Source: Comamonas badia DSM 17552 (lineage in GTDB: Bacteria; Pseudomonadota; Gammaproteobacteria; Burkholderiales; Burkholderiaceae_C). From it: a stretch of DNA of 64,000 nt. Every line of letters starts with the position of its first letter. Position 1 is the first letter of the stretch. The DNA is taken from assembly GCF_000484635.1 (NCBI RefSeq), contig NZ_AXVM01000004.1, positions 62,001-126,000 on the forward strand. Reading direction: 5' to 3'. Below are positions 18,131-27,460 of the stretch, piece by piece. Under the pieces are notes generated by a model that worked only from the letters and a program-made list of their open reading frames with translations, was not told the DNA's origin and made no database searches. A program made the position numbers and the translations under genes.

Positions 18131-18954
18131 CGCCGTATCTCCTTGCTGCGTGTGCGCCCAGTGTAGGCGGCTGCGCTGCGACGCGCTGGCGCCTGCGCGT
18201 TGAGCGCAGCCAGTCGCTCGGGCGTGCCCACATCCGCCCACAGACCGGAATACAGCTCGGCGCTCACACGCCCTGCATCCATGGCACGCCTGAGCAGAGG
18301 CCCGAGCGGCGCCCGCACGCCTTGCGGATTGCCCGGCGGGATGTCGCACCACGGCGGCGCAAAGAGCTCGGCGCGCAGCAGCGCCATGGTGCTGTAGGTA
18401 TAGCGCGGTCGCGGATCGTCCTTTGGAAGGTTCAACGCACGGCCTTCGCCAGACAGGCCGAAGTCGCCCTTGGGATGCTGCGGTGGATTGGGCACCAGCC
18501 ACAGGTGCGCCAGCGCATCACCCGCTGCAAAGTGCCGCGCAGCGCCGGCATCAAACGCAAAACCGGGGGCAAACACATCGCCCGCCGCCAGCCAGAAGAT
18601 GGGCCCCAGCTGCGGCAGCGCGCGTGCAATGCCACCGGCAGTCTCCAGTGCAGCGCCGAAGTCTTCGCCTTCGTTGGAATATGAAATTGTGAGCATCCTA
18701 CGCTTATCCAGCATGGACGCATGGCCATATTGATGACCATAGAGTTCACGAATGGCACCCCCGAGCCAAGCGGTGTTGATGAGCACATCCGCCACACCCG
18801 CGCGCGCAAGCGCCTGCAAATGCCACGTCAACAGCGGCTGTCCATGCACCCGCAGCAGAGGCTTGGGGCAGACGTCGGTCAACGGACGCATGCGTTCGCC
18901 GCGCCCCGCGGCCAGCAGCATGGCGCGGGGACATCCGGAAAAAGGGGTGGCCAT
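18127..18954 (-). CDS. murU: Sugar-1-phosphate nucleotidyltransferase, MurU-like
   Basis: 275 residues with the nucleotidyltransferase signature M-L-L-A-A-G-R-G-E-R-M-R-P-L-T and C-P-K-P-L-L, then G-D-V (metal-binding) and a C-terminal W-A-D-V-G-T-P-E-R-L. MurU makes UDP-MurNAc from MurNAc-1-phosphate in peptidoglycan recycling; mannose-1-phosphate guanylyltransferases look alike, so substrate is inferred. The ATG at 18954 was chosen because it starts two residues before the core. The region around residue 75-92 seems to come from a repeat copy. The stop overlaps the next gene. Confidence 0.82.
   Translation of the reverse strand: MATPFSGCPRAMLLAAGRGERMRPLTDVCPKPLLRVHGQPLLTWHLQALARAGVADVLINTAWLGGAIRELYGHQYGHASMLDKRRMLTISYSNEGEDFGAALETAGGIARALPQLGPIFWLAAGDVFAPGFAFDAGAARHFAAGDALAHLWLVPNPPQHPKGDFGLSGEGRALNLPKDDPRPRYTYSTMALLRAELFAPPWCDIPPGNPQGVRAPLGPLLRRAMDAGRVSAELYSGLWADVGTPERLAALNAQAPARRSAAAYTGRTRSKEIRR
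18683..18733. repeat. Candidate copy of the palindromic repeat inside murU
   Basis: Plus-strand sequence runs GAAATTG..AGC, then CGCTTATCCA, GACGCATGGCCA and ATTGA, in the order and spacing of the family repeat (AAATTGATAGC..GCGCTTA....GCGC..GGCC..TTGA). It codes for part of the nucleotidyltransferase where length varies among relatives. Judged by eye. Confidence 0.45.
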
Positions 18955-18996
18955 GGCGGGCAAGTGTAGGCGGGCCGCGCGCAGTACGATCGTGCG

Positions 18997-20379
18997 ATGG
19001 ACACACTTCATGCACAACGCCGGGCCCGCCTTGCCTCCCAGCTGGGTGAAGGCGGCATCGCCCTGATCCCCACCGCGCCCGCGGCCATGCGCAACCGCGA
19101 CAGCGACTTCCCATACCGGCACGACAGCTACTTTTACTATCTGACCGGCTTTTCCGAACCCGGCGCCTTCCTCGTGCTGACGGCCGAGGGGCAGGCTACC
19201 CTGCTGTGCCAGCCCAAGGACATGGAGCGCGAAATCTGGGACGGCTACCGCCTGGGGCCCGAGGCGGCGCCAGAGGTCCTGGGCGTGCAGGCGGCTTGCT
19301 CGATCGCCGAGCTCGATAAACGGCTGCCGCAACTGCTGGAAAACCGCCGCGTGGTGTGGTTTCCCTTCGCCACGCATGCAGGGTTGGCGGCGCGGGTCGA
19401 AGGCTGGCTGGGCCAGGTGCGCGCACGCGCCCGTGCAGGCGCGCTGTGCCCGCAGGAGCAGCGCGACCTGTGTCTGCCGCTCGATGAAATGCGCCTGGTG
19501 AAGGACGCGCAGGAGCAGGACACCATCCGCCGCGCCGGTGCGATCAGCGCGCGCGGACACATCCGCGCGATGCAGCGCAGCGCCCGCATGCTGCGTACAG
19601 GCGTTGACGTGCGCGAGTACCACCTGGACGCCGAACTGCTGCACGCCTTTCGCGAAGGCGGCTCGCAATTTCCCGCCTACACCAGCATCGTCGCGGCCGG
19701 GGCGAACGCCTGCGTGCTGCACTACCGCGCGGGCGGCACCCCCGTGCGTGCGGGCGATCTGGTGCTGATAGACGCCGCCTGCGAGCTCGATGGCTACGCC
19801 AGCGACATCACGCGCACCTTCCCCGCCGATGGGCGCTTCACCGGGCCACAGCGCGCGCTGTACGAACTGGTGCTGCAAAGCCAGAAAGCAGCCATTGCCG
19901 CCACCCGGGCGGGCGCGCGTTTTGACGACCCGCACGACGCCGCCGTGGCGGTGCTGGCGCAGGGCATGCTCGACCTGAAACTGCTGGATGCGGACAAGGT
20001 GGGCAGCGTGCAGGACGTGATCGAAAAGCGCGCCTACTTCCCCTTCTACATGCACCGCACCAGCCACTGGATGGGCATGGACGTGCACGACTGCGGCAGC
20101 TATGTGGAGCCCTCCGAGGCGGACCAGACCAGCCAGCATGTGGACCCCATCACCGGCCAGGCGGTGACGCGCCGGCCCAGCCGCATCCTGCAGCCGGGCA
20201 TGGTGCTGACGATCGAGCCCGGCATCTACGTGCGCCCGGCCGAGGGCGTGCCCGAGGCGTTTCACCACATCGGCATCCGCATCGAGGACGACGCCATCGT
20301 CACGCAGGACGGCTGCGAGCTCGTCACGCGCGGCGTGCCGGTGGAGCCCGACGCGATCGAGGCGCTGATGCGGGGCTGA
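18997..20379 (+). CDS. pepP: Xaa-Pro aminopeptidase (aminopeptidase P)
   Basis: 460-residue cytosolic metallopeptidase that removes N-terminal residues ahead of proline. The N-terminal domain has Y-R-H-D-S-Y-F-Y-Y-L-T-G-F; the pita-bread domain has the dinuclear metal ligands in V-L-I-D-A-A-C-E, Y-A-S-D-I-T-R, S-H-W-M-G-M-D-V-H-D, I-E-P-G-I-Y-V and I-R-I-E-D-D. Length is normal. It is divergent from murU across a 42-base gap that must hold both promoters. Confidence 0.95.
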   Translation: MDTLHAQRRARLASQLGEGGIALIPTAPAAMRNRDSDFPYRHDSYFYYLTGFSEPGAFLVLTAEGQATLLCQPKDMEREIWDGYRLGPEAAPEVLGVQAACSIAELDKRLPQLLENRRVVWFPFATHAGLAARVEGWLGQVRARARAGALCPQEQRDLCLPLDEMRLVKDAQEQDTIRRAGAISARGHIRAMQRSARMLRTGVDVREYHLDAELLHAFREGGSQFPAYTSIVAAGANACVLHYRAGGTPVRAGDLVLIDAACELDGYASDITRTFPADGRFTGPQRALYELVLQSQKAAIAATRAGARFDDPHDAAVAVLAQGMLDLKLLDADKVGSVQDVIEKRAYFPFYMHRTSHWMGMDVHDCGSYVEPSEADQTSQHVDPITGQAVTRRPSRILQPGMVLTIEPGIYVRPAEGVPEAFHHIGIRIEDDAIVTQDGCELVTRGVPVEPDAIEALMRG

Positions 20380-20431
20380 CCTGACATCCGCCAAACCCGC
20401 ACGCCCGGAGTATCTCGAAATTTTAGAGCTG

Positions 20432-20452
20432 TAATGCGAATCTTTCGCATTA
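20432..20452. promoter_or_regulatory. Fur-box candidate upstream of the iron-uptake pair
   Basis: A 21-base near-perfect palindrome with core AATGCGAATCTTTCGCATT. It fits the 7-1-7 Fur arrangement (TGCGAAT-n-ATTCGCA) with one mismatch. It ends 53 bases before the cupredoxin start codon and lies downstream of the pepP stop, so it most likely covers the promoter of the iron genes. Confidence 0.7.
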
Positions 20453-20505
20453 CACTTATGGTCTTTCGACCATGCGCCGGCCATGACCGGCAAGGAGCCG
20501 GATTC

Positions 20506-20862
20506 ATGCGCCGCCGTTTCGTTCATTTCCTGCTGTCTGTCGGCATGGCCGGCGCCCTGCTTGGCTCCGCCCTGCCGGTCGCGCACGCCGCGGACGAGAT
20601 GCCCGTGGCGCGCATTGAATTCAACGACGGCGCGGTGAACACCCGCCTGCTGGAACTGCCGGCAGGCACGCGCTTTCGGCTGGAGATGGTGAACAACGGC
20701 AAGACGCCGGCCGAATTTGAATCGCGCTCGCTCGGCGTGGAAGTTGTCATACCGCCGGGCGCTACACGCACCAAAACCATCCCGCCCAAGCTCGCCGGCA
20801 AATATCCATTTTTCGACGACTTCCACATGGAGACCTCGCAAGGCCACATCGTGATGAAGTGA
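20506..20862 (+). CDS. Periplasmic cupredoxin-domain protein of an FTR1-type iron uptake pair
   Basis: 118 residues: a signal peptide cut near A-H-A-A-D, then a single cupredoxin-like beta domain ending F-D-D-F-H-M-E-T-S-Q-G-H-I-V-M-K, with His and Met residues that could bind iron or copper. In Bordetella-type FtrABCD systems a cupredoxin (FtrB) is thought to oxidise Fe(II) for the FTR1 permease FtrC. The ATG at 20506 has AAGGAG upstream. It is followed 63 bases later by the FTR1 gene and preceded by a Fur-box candidate. Confidence 0.83.
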   Translation: MRRRFVHFLLSVGMAGALLGSALPVAHAADEMPVARIEFNDGAVNTRLLELPAGTRFRLEMVNNGKTPAEFESRSLGVEVVIPPGATRTKTIPPKLAGKYPFFDDFHMETSQGHIVMK

Positions 20863-20925
20863 AGAAGTGAACCCTGTCCGCGCCACGGCGCATTGCACTC
20901 GTCCGACAACCAACAGCCAGCCCCC

Positions 20926-21771
20926 ATGGAACAAGTCATCTTCGTGATGTGGCGCGAAAGCGTCGAAGCGTTGCTCGTCGTCGGCATCCTGCACAGCTGG
21001 CTGTCGCGCACGCCCGGGGCCGAATCAGGGCGCCGCTGGCTCTGGGGCGGCGTGGTGGCGGGTCTGCTGCTGGCCGGCCTGCTGGGCGCGGGCATCTACA
21101 GCGCGCAGGAGCTGCTGACGAATTGGCAGGACCAGTTTCAAACCGCCATGGTGCTGGTGGCGGCGGCACTCATCGCACAGATGGTGCTGTGGATGCGCGC
21201 CCATGGCCGCACGCTCAAGCGCGATCTGGAGCAGGGCCTGTCGCGCAACCTGGAGCATCAGAACTGGTGGGGCGTGGCCGTGCTGGCGGCGCTGGCCATC
21301 GCACGCGAGGGCAGCGAGGCCGTGGTCTTCCTCTACGGCACGCTGGCAGCGGCCCCGGCCAGCGATCTTCCGCTAATGGGCCTGGCCGCCCTGGGTGGAC
21401 TGCTCGCCGCCCTTGCCACCTTCTGGCTGCTGCAGCTGGGCAGCAAGGTGATGACCTGGCCACGGTTCTTCCGCATCACCGAAATCCTGCTGCTCCTGCT
21501 CGCCGCATCGCTGGTGGTCACGGGCGTGGAAAAAATGCAGGCGCTCGAATGGCTGCCTCCGCTCATCGACGGCGTCTGGAACAGCTCCTGGCTGTTGCCT
21601 GACATGGGACGCGTCGGCGGCCTGGTGGCGGGCCTTACCGGTTATCGCGCGCAGCCCTCGCTGATGACGGTGCTGGCCTTCGTGGGCTACTGGCTGTTGA
21701 TGGCATGGCTGATGCGCCGCGGCAGCCGCCAGGCAGCCGCGCCGCAGACAGCCCATGCCAGTCGCGCCTGA
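20926..21771 (+). CDS. FTR1-family iron permease
   Basis: 281-residue membrane protein with about seven helices and two acidic motifs of iron permeases: R-E-S-V-E in the first helix and R-E-G-S-E (family R-E-G-x-E) in the fourth. It should carry oxidised iron across the inner membrane together with the upstream cupredoxin. The ATG at 20926 places R-E-S-V-E at the usual N-terminal distance. No FtrA (P19-like) or FtrD (polyferredoxin) gene is adjacent. Confidence 0.88.
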   Translation: MEQVIFVMWRESVEALLVVGILHSWLSRTPGAESGRRWLWGGVVAGLLLAGLLGAGIYSAQELLTNWQDQFQTAMVLVAAALIAQMVLWMRAHGRTLKRDLEQGLSRNLEHQNWWGVAVLAALAIAREGSEAVVFLYGTLAAAPASDLPLMGLAALGGLLAALATFWLLQLGSKVMTWPRFFRITEILLLLLAASLVVTGVEKMQALEWLPPLIDGVWNSSWLLPDMGRVGGLVAGLTGYRAQPSLMTVLAFVGYWLLMAWLMRRGSRQAAAPQTAHASRA

Positions 21772-21996
21772 AGCTTCGCGTTACCGAGGCCGGCAACGGC
21801 GACAGGAACGGAAGCCTGGCGTGCACCGGGGTGCGAAAACCTCGACCGCGCCACGATGCCCTGCGGCTCGCCCGATCGTCTGCTGGACAGCCAAAACGCA
21901 GAGACATCCTGAGACCGCCTGCCCTGCGGCGGAAAACGGCTCCGACATGGGCACAATGGCCGACCGCCTATCGACCTGACCCATCAAGACACCCCC

Positions 21997-23439
21997 ATGA
22001 CCTCGCACATCCGCCGCGCCACCAAGATCGTCGCCACCCTGGGCCCCGCCTCCAGCAATCCGGCGTTGCTGGAAAAAATGATAGCTACCGGCGTCAACGT
22101 GGTGCGCCTGAACTTCAGCCACGGCAAGGCAAAAGACCATGAAGAACGCGCCGCCATGGTGCGCGAGGCCTCGCGCCGCGCCGGGCGCGAGGTGGCCATC
22201 ATGGCCGATCTGCAAGGGCCCAAGATCCGCGTCGGCTCATTTTCCCAGGGCCGGGTGATGCTGCAGGCAGGACGGCCCTTCGCACTCGACGCCGCACGGG
22301 AAACGCCCGGCGACCTCGAAGCCGTGGGTCTCGATTACAAGGAGCTTCCGCAGGACGTGCACACCGGCGATACGCTGCTGCTCAACGACGGCCTGATCGT
22401 GCTGCGCGTGCAGGCTATCGAAGGATCGGTAGTGCACACCGAAGTGGTCATTGGCGGCGAGCTTTCCGATCACAAGGGCATCAACCGCCAGGGCGGCGGC
22501 CTCACGGCCCCGGCGCTCACCGCCAAGGACATGGACGACATCAAGACGGCCATGGGTTTTCAGGCCGACTACGTCGCGGTGAGCTTCCCGAAGAACGCGA
22601 CCGACATGGAAATGGCGCGCCAGCTCTGCAACGTGGCAGGTGCCGCCTGGCGGCACAAACCCGGGCTGATCGCCAAGATCGAACGCGCCGAAGCCGTCCC
22701 GCGTCTGGAGGAAATCCTGCGTGCTTCCGACGGCATCATGGTCGCGCGCGGCGATCTGGCCGTGGAGGTCGGCAACGCCGCGGTGCCTGCGCTGCAGAAG
22801 AAGATGATCCGCATGGCGCGCGAGATGGACAAAGTGGTGATCACCGCCACGCAGATGATGGAAAGCATGATCACCAACCCGGTGCCCACGCGCGCCGAGG
22901 TGAGCGACGTGGCCAACGCCGTGCTGGATGGCACCGACGCCGTGATGCTGAGCGCCGAGACCGCCGCCGGCAAGTACCCGCTGGAAACCGTGGAGCAGAT
23001 GGCGCGCATCTGCGCAGCGGCAGAGGCCGCGGAAGACGATGAACGCGACTCGGACTTCGGCGGCACCACCCTGGGACGCGTGGACCAGTCCATCGCCATG
23101 GGCGCACTCTTCACGGCCCACCACCTGGGCGCCAAGGCCATCGTGGCGATGACCGACAGCGGCTCCACCGCGCTCTGGATGAGCCGCAGGCGCATCCACA
23201 TCCCCATCTACGCGCTCACCCCCAAGATCGCCACGCAGCGCAAGATGGCGATCTACCGCAACGTGCGTCCGCTGCTGATGGACACCAGCGCTGATCGCGA
23301 CACCGCGCTCGCGCAAGCCGAGGTGCAGCTCAAGGAGCGCAACATCGTGCGCACCGGCGACCTGTACGCCATCACCTGCGGCGAGCCCATGGGCCAGCCC
23401 GGCGGCACCAACATGCTGAAAATCTGCCGCGTGCGCTGA
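21997..23439 (+). CDS. pyk: Pyruvate kinase
   Basis: 480 residues, the normal length. It contains [27 protein letters not shown] and the C-terminal M-M-E-S-M-I-T-N-P[16 protein letters not shown] motif. It converts PEP and ADP to pyruvate and ATP. The 225 bases before it contain no convincing ORF and should hold its promoter. It is the first gene of a plus-strand group ending with the aldolase. Confidence 0.97.
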   Translation: MTSHIRRATKIVATLGPASSNPALLEKMIATGVNVVRLNFSHGKAKDHEERAAMVREASRRAGREVAIMADLQGPKIRVGSFSQGRVMLQAGRPFALDAARETPGDLEAVGLDYKELPQDVHTGDTLLLNDGLIVLRVQAIEGSVVHTEVVIGGELSDHKGINRQGGGLTAPALTAKDMDDIKTAMGFQADYVAVSFPKNATDMEMARQLCNVAGAAWRHKPGLIAKIERAEAVPRLEEILRASDGIMVARGDLAVEVGNAAVPALQKKMIRMAREMDKVVITATQMMESMITNPVPTRAEVSDVANAVLDGTDAVMLSAETAAGKYPLETVEQMARICAAAEAAEDDERDSDFGGTTLGRVDQSIAMGALFTAHHLGAKAIVAMTDSGSTALWMSRRRIHIPIYALTPKIATQRKMAIYRNVRPLLMDTSADRDTALAQAEVQLKERNIVRTGDLYAITCGEPMGQPGGTNMLKICRVR

Positions 23440-23469
23440 CACTGAACCGCACGCCGCTAGACTGCAACC

Positions 23470-24255
23470 ATGACCTTCCTGCTGTCCTGGCCCTTGTGGC
23501 TGTCCGCGCTGTTTGCCTACCTGATCGCCGTCGGTGCGGCGCTGGCGCTGTCGGCGGCAGCGAGCGCCTGGATGCGGCGGCGCTCCGCGCGCCTGGCCGG
23601 CGTGGCCGGTCTGATCGCCACGGTCGGCTCGCCCATGATGGCGGGCTTCGTGGTCTGGCTGGGCCTGACCGCATCCGTCGAGCTGCGCGATTTCGACGAC
23701 GCCGAGCGCGCCGTGCGTGCCGAGACAACGGCGCTGTACACCCTGAACTCGCTGGCCGGCAGCGCCACGCCGACCGCCGCGTCGGGCTGGTCCGGACAAC
23801 TCGCGGACTACGGCCACAAGGTGTTGACGCGGGAATGGGACGCCATGAGCTGGAGCGGCGCCGATATGGACACCGGCCGCCAGCTGGGCCATCTGCGCAT
23901 GGAGGTGCTGCGCCGCTTCGCCGCCGAACCCCCCGACCTGCGGGCCGCGCTCGGGCAGGCGCTGCAAGCCCTGTCCGCAGCGCGCGACAACCGGCTTTCC
24001 GTGGCCGCGGGGCATCTGCCCAGCGTGGTGTGGAGTGCGATGCTGATCTGCGCGGTCATCGTGCTGATGTTTGCCGCGCTCACTCATGCGAACCAGCCGC
24101 GCTCCAGCCGCTGGATCTGCCTGATGATGGGCCTGTTCATCGGCGTGCAACTGCATGCGGTCTACGTGATCGACCGGCCGTTCGTGGGCGCCGTCGCCAC
24201 CAGCGACGCACCCTTGCGCATCGCCGTGCAACTGCTGCAGAGCGCTGCCCGATAA
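23470..24255 (+). CDS. DUF4239-like membrane protein
   Basis: 261 residues. Two N-terminal helices (residues ~5-30 and 45-65) are followed by a soluble helical stretch with the E-A-x-x-L-x-x-L-A-G-S pattern and a W-D-A-M-S-W segment, then two to three C-terminal helices. This layout matches the bestrophin-like DUF4239 group of unknown function. It lies 30 bases after pyk and 113 before the aldolase gene, so it is probably co-transcribed, but no metabolic role can be read from the sequence. Confidence 0.65.
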   Translation: MTFLLSWPLWLSALFAYLIAVGAALALSAAASAWMRRRSARLAGVAGLIATVGSPMMAGFVVWLGLTASVELRDFDDAERAVRAETTALYTLNSLAGSATPTAASGWSGQLADYGHKVLTREWDAMSWSGADMDTGRQLGHLRMEVLRRFAAEPPDLRAALGQALQALSAARDNRLSVAAGHLPSVVWSAMLICAVIVLMFAALTHANQPRSSRWICLMMGLFIGVQLHAVYVIDRPFVGAVATSDAPLRIAVQLLQSAAR

Positions 24256-24368
24256 ACCCCGCCGCCCAGGAGCCCGCGAAGCGGCGCGCTCAAACCGGGG
24301 CCGGTAAAATCAAGCGATCCTGGGCGCCCACCGCCTGCCGCGTTTCTGAACTACCCGAGGACTGCTCC

Positions 24369-25433
24369 ATGCCACTCGTTTCCATGCGTGAACTGCTCGA
24401 CCATGCCGCCGACAACGGCTACGGCATCCCCGCCTTCAACGTCAACAACCTGGAACAGGTGCAGGCCGTGATGGCCGCGGCCGACGAAACCGGTGCGCCC
24501 GTCATCCTGCAGGCCAGCGCCGGGGCCCGCAAGTACGCCGGAGAGCCCTTCATCAAGCAGTTGATCGTTGCGGCCTGCGAGGCCTATCCGCACATTCCGA
24601 TGGTGATGCACCAGGACCACGGCACCAGCCCCAGGATCTGTGAAGGCGCGATCGCTCTGGGCTTCGGCTCGGTGATGATGGACGGCTCGCTCAAGGAAGA
24701 CGGCAAGACGCCCTCCTCGTTCGAGTACAACGTGCGCATGACCCAGGAAGTGGTGGCGATCGCGCACAAGGTGGGCGTCACCGTCGAAGGCGAACTCGGC
24801 TGCCTGGGCAGCCTGGAAACCGGCGAAGCCGGCGAGGAAGACGGCATTGGCGCCGTCGGCAAGCTCAGCCACGACCAGCTGCTGACCGACCCCGAGGAAG
24901 CCGCGCAGTTCGTGAAGGCCACGCAGCTCGATGCGCTCGCCATCGCCATCGGCACCAGCCACGGCGCCTACAAGTTCACCCGCCCGCCCACCGGCGATGT
25001 GCTGTCGATCCAGCGCGTCAAGGAAATCCACGCGCGCCTGCCCAACACCCACCTGGTGATGCACGGCTCCAGCAGCGTGCCGCAGGAACTGCTGGCCATC
25101 ATCAACCAGTACGGCGGCAAGATGAAACAGACCTGGGGCGTGCCGGTCAAGGAAATCCAGGAAGCCATCAAGCACGGCGTGCGCAAGATCAACATCGACA
25201 CCGACATCCGCATGGCCATGACCGGCGCGGTGCGCAAGTTCCAGGTGGAGAACCCCGACAAATTCGACATGCGCGAATGGATGAAACCCGCGCGCGAAGC
25301 CGCCAAGGCCGTGTGCAAGGCGCGCTACCTGGAGTTCGGCTGCGAAGGCCAGGGTAGCAAGATCAAGGGTCAGACGCTGGCCGACATGGCGCAGCGCTAT
25401 GCCGCCGGCTCGCTCGCGCAGATCGTGCAGTAA
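24369..25433 (+). CDS. fba: Class II fructose-bisphosphate aldolase
   Basis: 354-residue zinc aldolase (class IIB/Cbb type) with H-Q-D-H-G-T-S, the metal/loop segment [15 protein letters not shown] and N-I-D-T-D-I-R. It interconverts fructose-1,6-bisphosphate with DHAP and glyceraldehyde-3-phosphate. The ATG at 24369 gives the normal M-P-L-V-S-M-R start. A strong terminator follows. Together with pyk it forms a small glycolytic/gluconeogenic locus. Confidence 0.97.
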   Translation: MPLVSMRELLDHAADNGYGIPAFNVNNLEQVQAVMAAADETGAPVILQASAGARKYAGEPFIKQLIVAACEAYPHIPMVMHQDHGTSPRICEGAIALGFGSVMMDGSLKEDGKTPSSFEYNVRMTQEVVAIAHKVGVTVEGELGCLGSLETGEAGEEDGIGAVGKLSHDQLLTDPEEAAQFVKATQLDALAIAIGTSHGAYKFTRPPTGDVLSIQRVKEIHARLPNTHLVMHGSSSVPQELLAIINQYGGKMKQTWGVPVKEIQEAIKHGVRKINIDTDIRMAMTGAVRKFQVENPDKFDMREWMKPAREAAKAVCKARYLEFGCEGQGSKIKGQTLADMAQRYAAGSLAQIVQ

Positions 25434-25456
25434 GCGTCAGGGCATCCACGCAATGC

Positions 25457-25488
25457 AAAACGGCGGTTTTTCACACCGCCGTTTTTTA
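25457..25488 (+). terminator. Rho-independent terminator after the aldolase gene
   Basis: Stem ACGGCGGT/ACCGCCGT with a seven-base loop, flanked by an A-run on the left and six Ts on the right, 24 bases after the fba stop. The A/T flanks make it usable in both directions, serving also the convergent FmdE-like gene that ends at 25497. Confidence 0.9.
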
Positions 25489-25496
25489 TTCATCGT

Positions 25497-26120
25497 TCAA
25501 GCGCGCCATTCGCTGACCTGCACCATGCGTGGATCGGTCGCATGCTCGGTCAGCATCGTGCATACACGGCCCTGCCAGAGTTTGCCGAAGCGGGCCAGGT
25601 CTTCATCGCTGGCGTAGCCGCCGACGGCCTTGGGCATGACTCCTCGCATCTCGTCGGTCCACGGCACGATGGCCGCGTTCAGCGAGACCTGAACGGCCTT
25701 GCCCGTATCCATGCGCCGCAACGCAAATGTCCCTGCCACGGGCTGATCGAATTTCAGCAGATCCCTGCGCGAAAACTGTCCACCTATGCCGTGGAAGCCC
25801 GTTTCCGCGGCCGCGCCGGTGAGCAGCTGCACGACGGTCGCGACGACGCCATTGGCACCGCTGTCACGCGCATCGGCCATGAATACCTCGATTTCGCCGC
25901 GCACCGGCAGCTCGTCGCCATACAGTGCGCGCAGGCCATTGAGCACCATCAGATACGCGCCCGCCACCGTGGGGCAGGAATGCCCTGCCAGCCGTACCGC
26001 ATCTTCATAGCGGTAGGTCATGGTGCCATGCACGGCCGCGCCCAGAAACTCGGCCAGTTTGTCGCGCACCGTGATCGTCGGCACCCTGGCAAAAAAATCG
26101 GGGAAATCTTCGCTGGCCAC
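25497..26120 (-). CDS. FmdE-like protein
   Basis: 207 residues. The central part, A-G-H-S-C-P-T-V-A-G-A-Y-L-M, resembles the H-G-H-x-C-P-G pattern of the FmdE family, a fold first noted beside molybdenum formylmethanofuran dehydrogenase and often metal-binding; no enzymatic role is established. A second region reads M-A-D-A-R-D-S-G-A-N-G-V. The start is taken as GTG at 26120 with AGGAG upstream; the open frame continues farther but matches nothing. It is upstream-separated from nnrS by 110 bases containing a perfect palindrome. Confidence 0.6.
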   Translation of the reverse strand: MASEDFPDFFARVPTITVRDKLAEFLGAAVHGTMTYRYEDAVRLAGHSCPTVAGAYLMVLNGLRALYGDELPVRGEIEVFMADARDSGANGVVATVVQLLTGAAAETGFHGIGGQFSRRDLLKFDQPVAGTFALRRMDTGKAVQVSLNAAIVPWTDEMRGVMPKAVGGYASDEDLARFGKLWQGRVCTMLTEHATDPRMVQVSEWRA

Positions 26121-26141
26121 TGCATGCTCCTGTCGGTGAGG

Positions 26142-26162
26142 GCGATTCCCCCAGGGAATCGC
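26142..26162. promoter_or_regulatory. Perfect inverted repeat upstream of the FmdE-like gene
   Basis: GCGATTCCC and GGGAATCGC form a 9-bp stem with a three-base spacer, 21 bases before the GTG start. It could be an operator for a dimeric regulator or an mRNA hairpin near the ribosome-binding site. It does not match FNR/NNR half-sites (TTGAT/ATCAA). Confidence 0.5.
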
Positions 26163-26230
26163 GCCGGGAGTTCGATTATTCAAAATCCGCTGAGTCCACA
26201 AACCCATCAAGGTCGCAGCAAACCTTTGCC

Positions 26231-27460
26231 TTACCCTGGCATGCCGAGCACGCCGGCGCAGCCTTCGCGCCCATCCGCGCGCGGACGCAGAAAGACCGGC
26301 AGCATATGGGCGCATTGCAAGGCAAAGGCAGCGCACCAGAGCAGCGCCGCCAGTCCCATCAACGCCATGCTGGCCACACCCGCATAAGCCAGCGCACGCA
26401 GCACGGCCGCCACGCCCAGTGCCGCGGCACCCCAGGGCACCCAGGACCGGCCATCCTTGTCCAGCCCCGCGTGGGTGTAGCCCGCAATGCAGATCACCAC
26501 GTAGATGTTGAGCCCGAACACACCGGTGGTGAGCAGATGCACGCCAGCGTTCGGGCTGAAACCGCCCGTGAGCAACACCACGCCAATCACACCGTAGCCC
26601 AGTGCCATGAAGCAGTACACCGCATACAGCATCACCGGCCAGCGCCGCAGCAGCGGCCGGCCGATATGCCAGTCATTGAGCAGCCCGAGCACTGCGCAGG
26701 CCGCCGCCAGCGCCAGCCAGGCACTGACCCGGCCCCCCGGTTGCCAGAATTCCGCGATCGAATACAGCGCGATCGCCAGCAGCGCAAGGTTGCGCCGGGG
26801 CGGGCGTGCCAGATAGGGCGGCCGGTCTTCGCCATCCAGTGCGTTCTGCGCATCGACGTTGGCATTGACGATGCTCATGGAGATACGGCTCATCGCCACC
26901 ACGATGAGCGCCATCAGCACGCCCAGCAGCAGATGCAGCCAGCGCATGGGCGAGGCACCCCGCAGCGCGTCGCCATACAGGCCCGCGAGCACCAGCACGA
27001 TCACGCCCAGCGCCCATAGAAAAGACACATGGCGCCTTTCCGGATCACGCCATAGACGTGGTGCGAGCAAGACTATGAGGCCGGTCATCAACGCCAGATG
27101 CGCGAGTCCCGTGACGATCAGTCCCGATTGCGGCCACCAGCCACTGGCCCAGAAACCCAGGCGGCCCAGCAGCCAGAGCAGCACCAGCGCGCGCACCGGC
27201 CTGGGGGAAAACGAAGGCGTATTGGTGAACTCCGGGACTGAAGTCAGGAGGAAACCAGCCACCGCCGCCAGCCCCACACCCACCAGCAGCTCATGCACAT
27301 GCCAGACAAAGGGCCCGCCCGGCACGGAAGGCAAGGGCCAACCGAGCAGGAGGAACGCTGCCCAGAGCAGCATCGCCAGCACCGCCGACAGCGCCGCCAG
27401 AGCGAAGAAGGGGCGAAACGGACACAGCCAGAGCGGGTGCTCCAGGCGCCAGACACTCAC
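26231..27460 (-). CDS. nnrS: NnrS family membrane protein
   Basis: 409-residue polytopic membrane protein (about twelve helices) with NnrS landmarks: F-R-P-F-F near the N-terminus, W-H-V-H-E in the second helix region and S-R-I-S-M in the middle. NnrS is a heme- and copper-containing protein linked to nitric oxide metabolism or NO-stress resistance in denitrifiers. Its start overlaps the ABC ATPase stop by ATGA, so it belongs to the transporter operon. No nitrite or NO reductase gene is in the window. Confidence 0.9.
   Translation of the reverse strand: MSVWRLEHPLWLCPFRPFFALAALSAVLAMLLWAAFLLLGWPLPSVPGGPFVWHVHELLVGVGLAAVAGFLLTSVPEFTNTPSFSPRPVRALVLLWLLGRLGFWASGWWPQSGLIVTGLAHLALMTGLIVLLAPRLWRDPERRHVSFLWALGVIVLVLAGLYGDALRGASPMRWLHLLLGVLMALIVVAMSRISMSIVNANVDAQNALDGEDRPPYLARPPRRNLALLAIALYSIAEFWQPGGRVSAWLALAAACAVLGLLNDWHIGRPLLRRWPVMLYAVYCFMALGYGVIGVVLLTGGFSPNAGVHLLTTGVFGLNIYVVICIAGYTHAGLDKDGRSWVPWGAAALGVAAVLRALAYAGVASMALMGLAALLWCAAFALQCAHMLPVFLRPRADGREGCAGVLGMPG

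Noticed and set aside
18955-20994. Upstream extension of the MurU-like frame through pepP and the cupredoxin gene
   Set aside because: The extension lies opposite real genes; the ATG at 18954 sits at the start of the nucleotidyltransferase core.
22073-22120. AATGATAGCT in pyk as another repeat copy
   Set aside because: The protein segment ([16 protein letters not shown]) is ordinary conserved pyruvate kinase sequence, and the second repeat arm is missing.
22237-24231. Minus-strand 664-codon frame opposite pyk
   Set aside because: Antisense shadow, no motif, His-rich composition.
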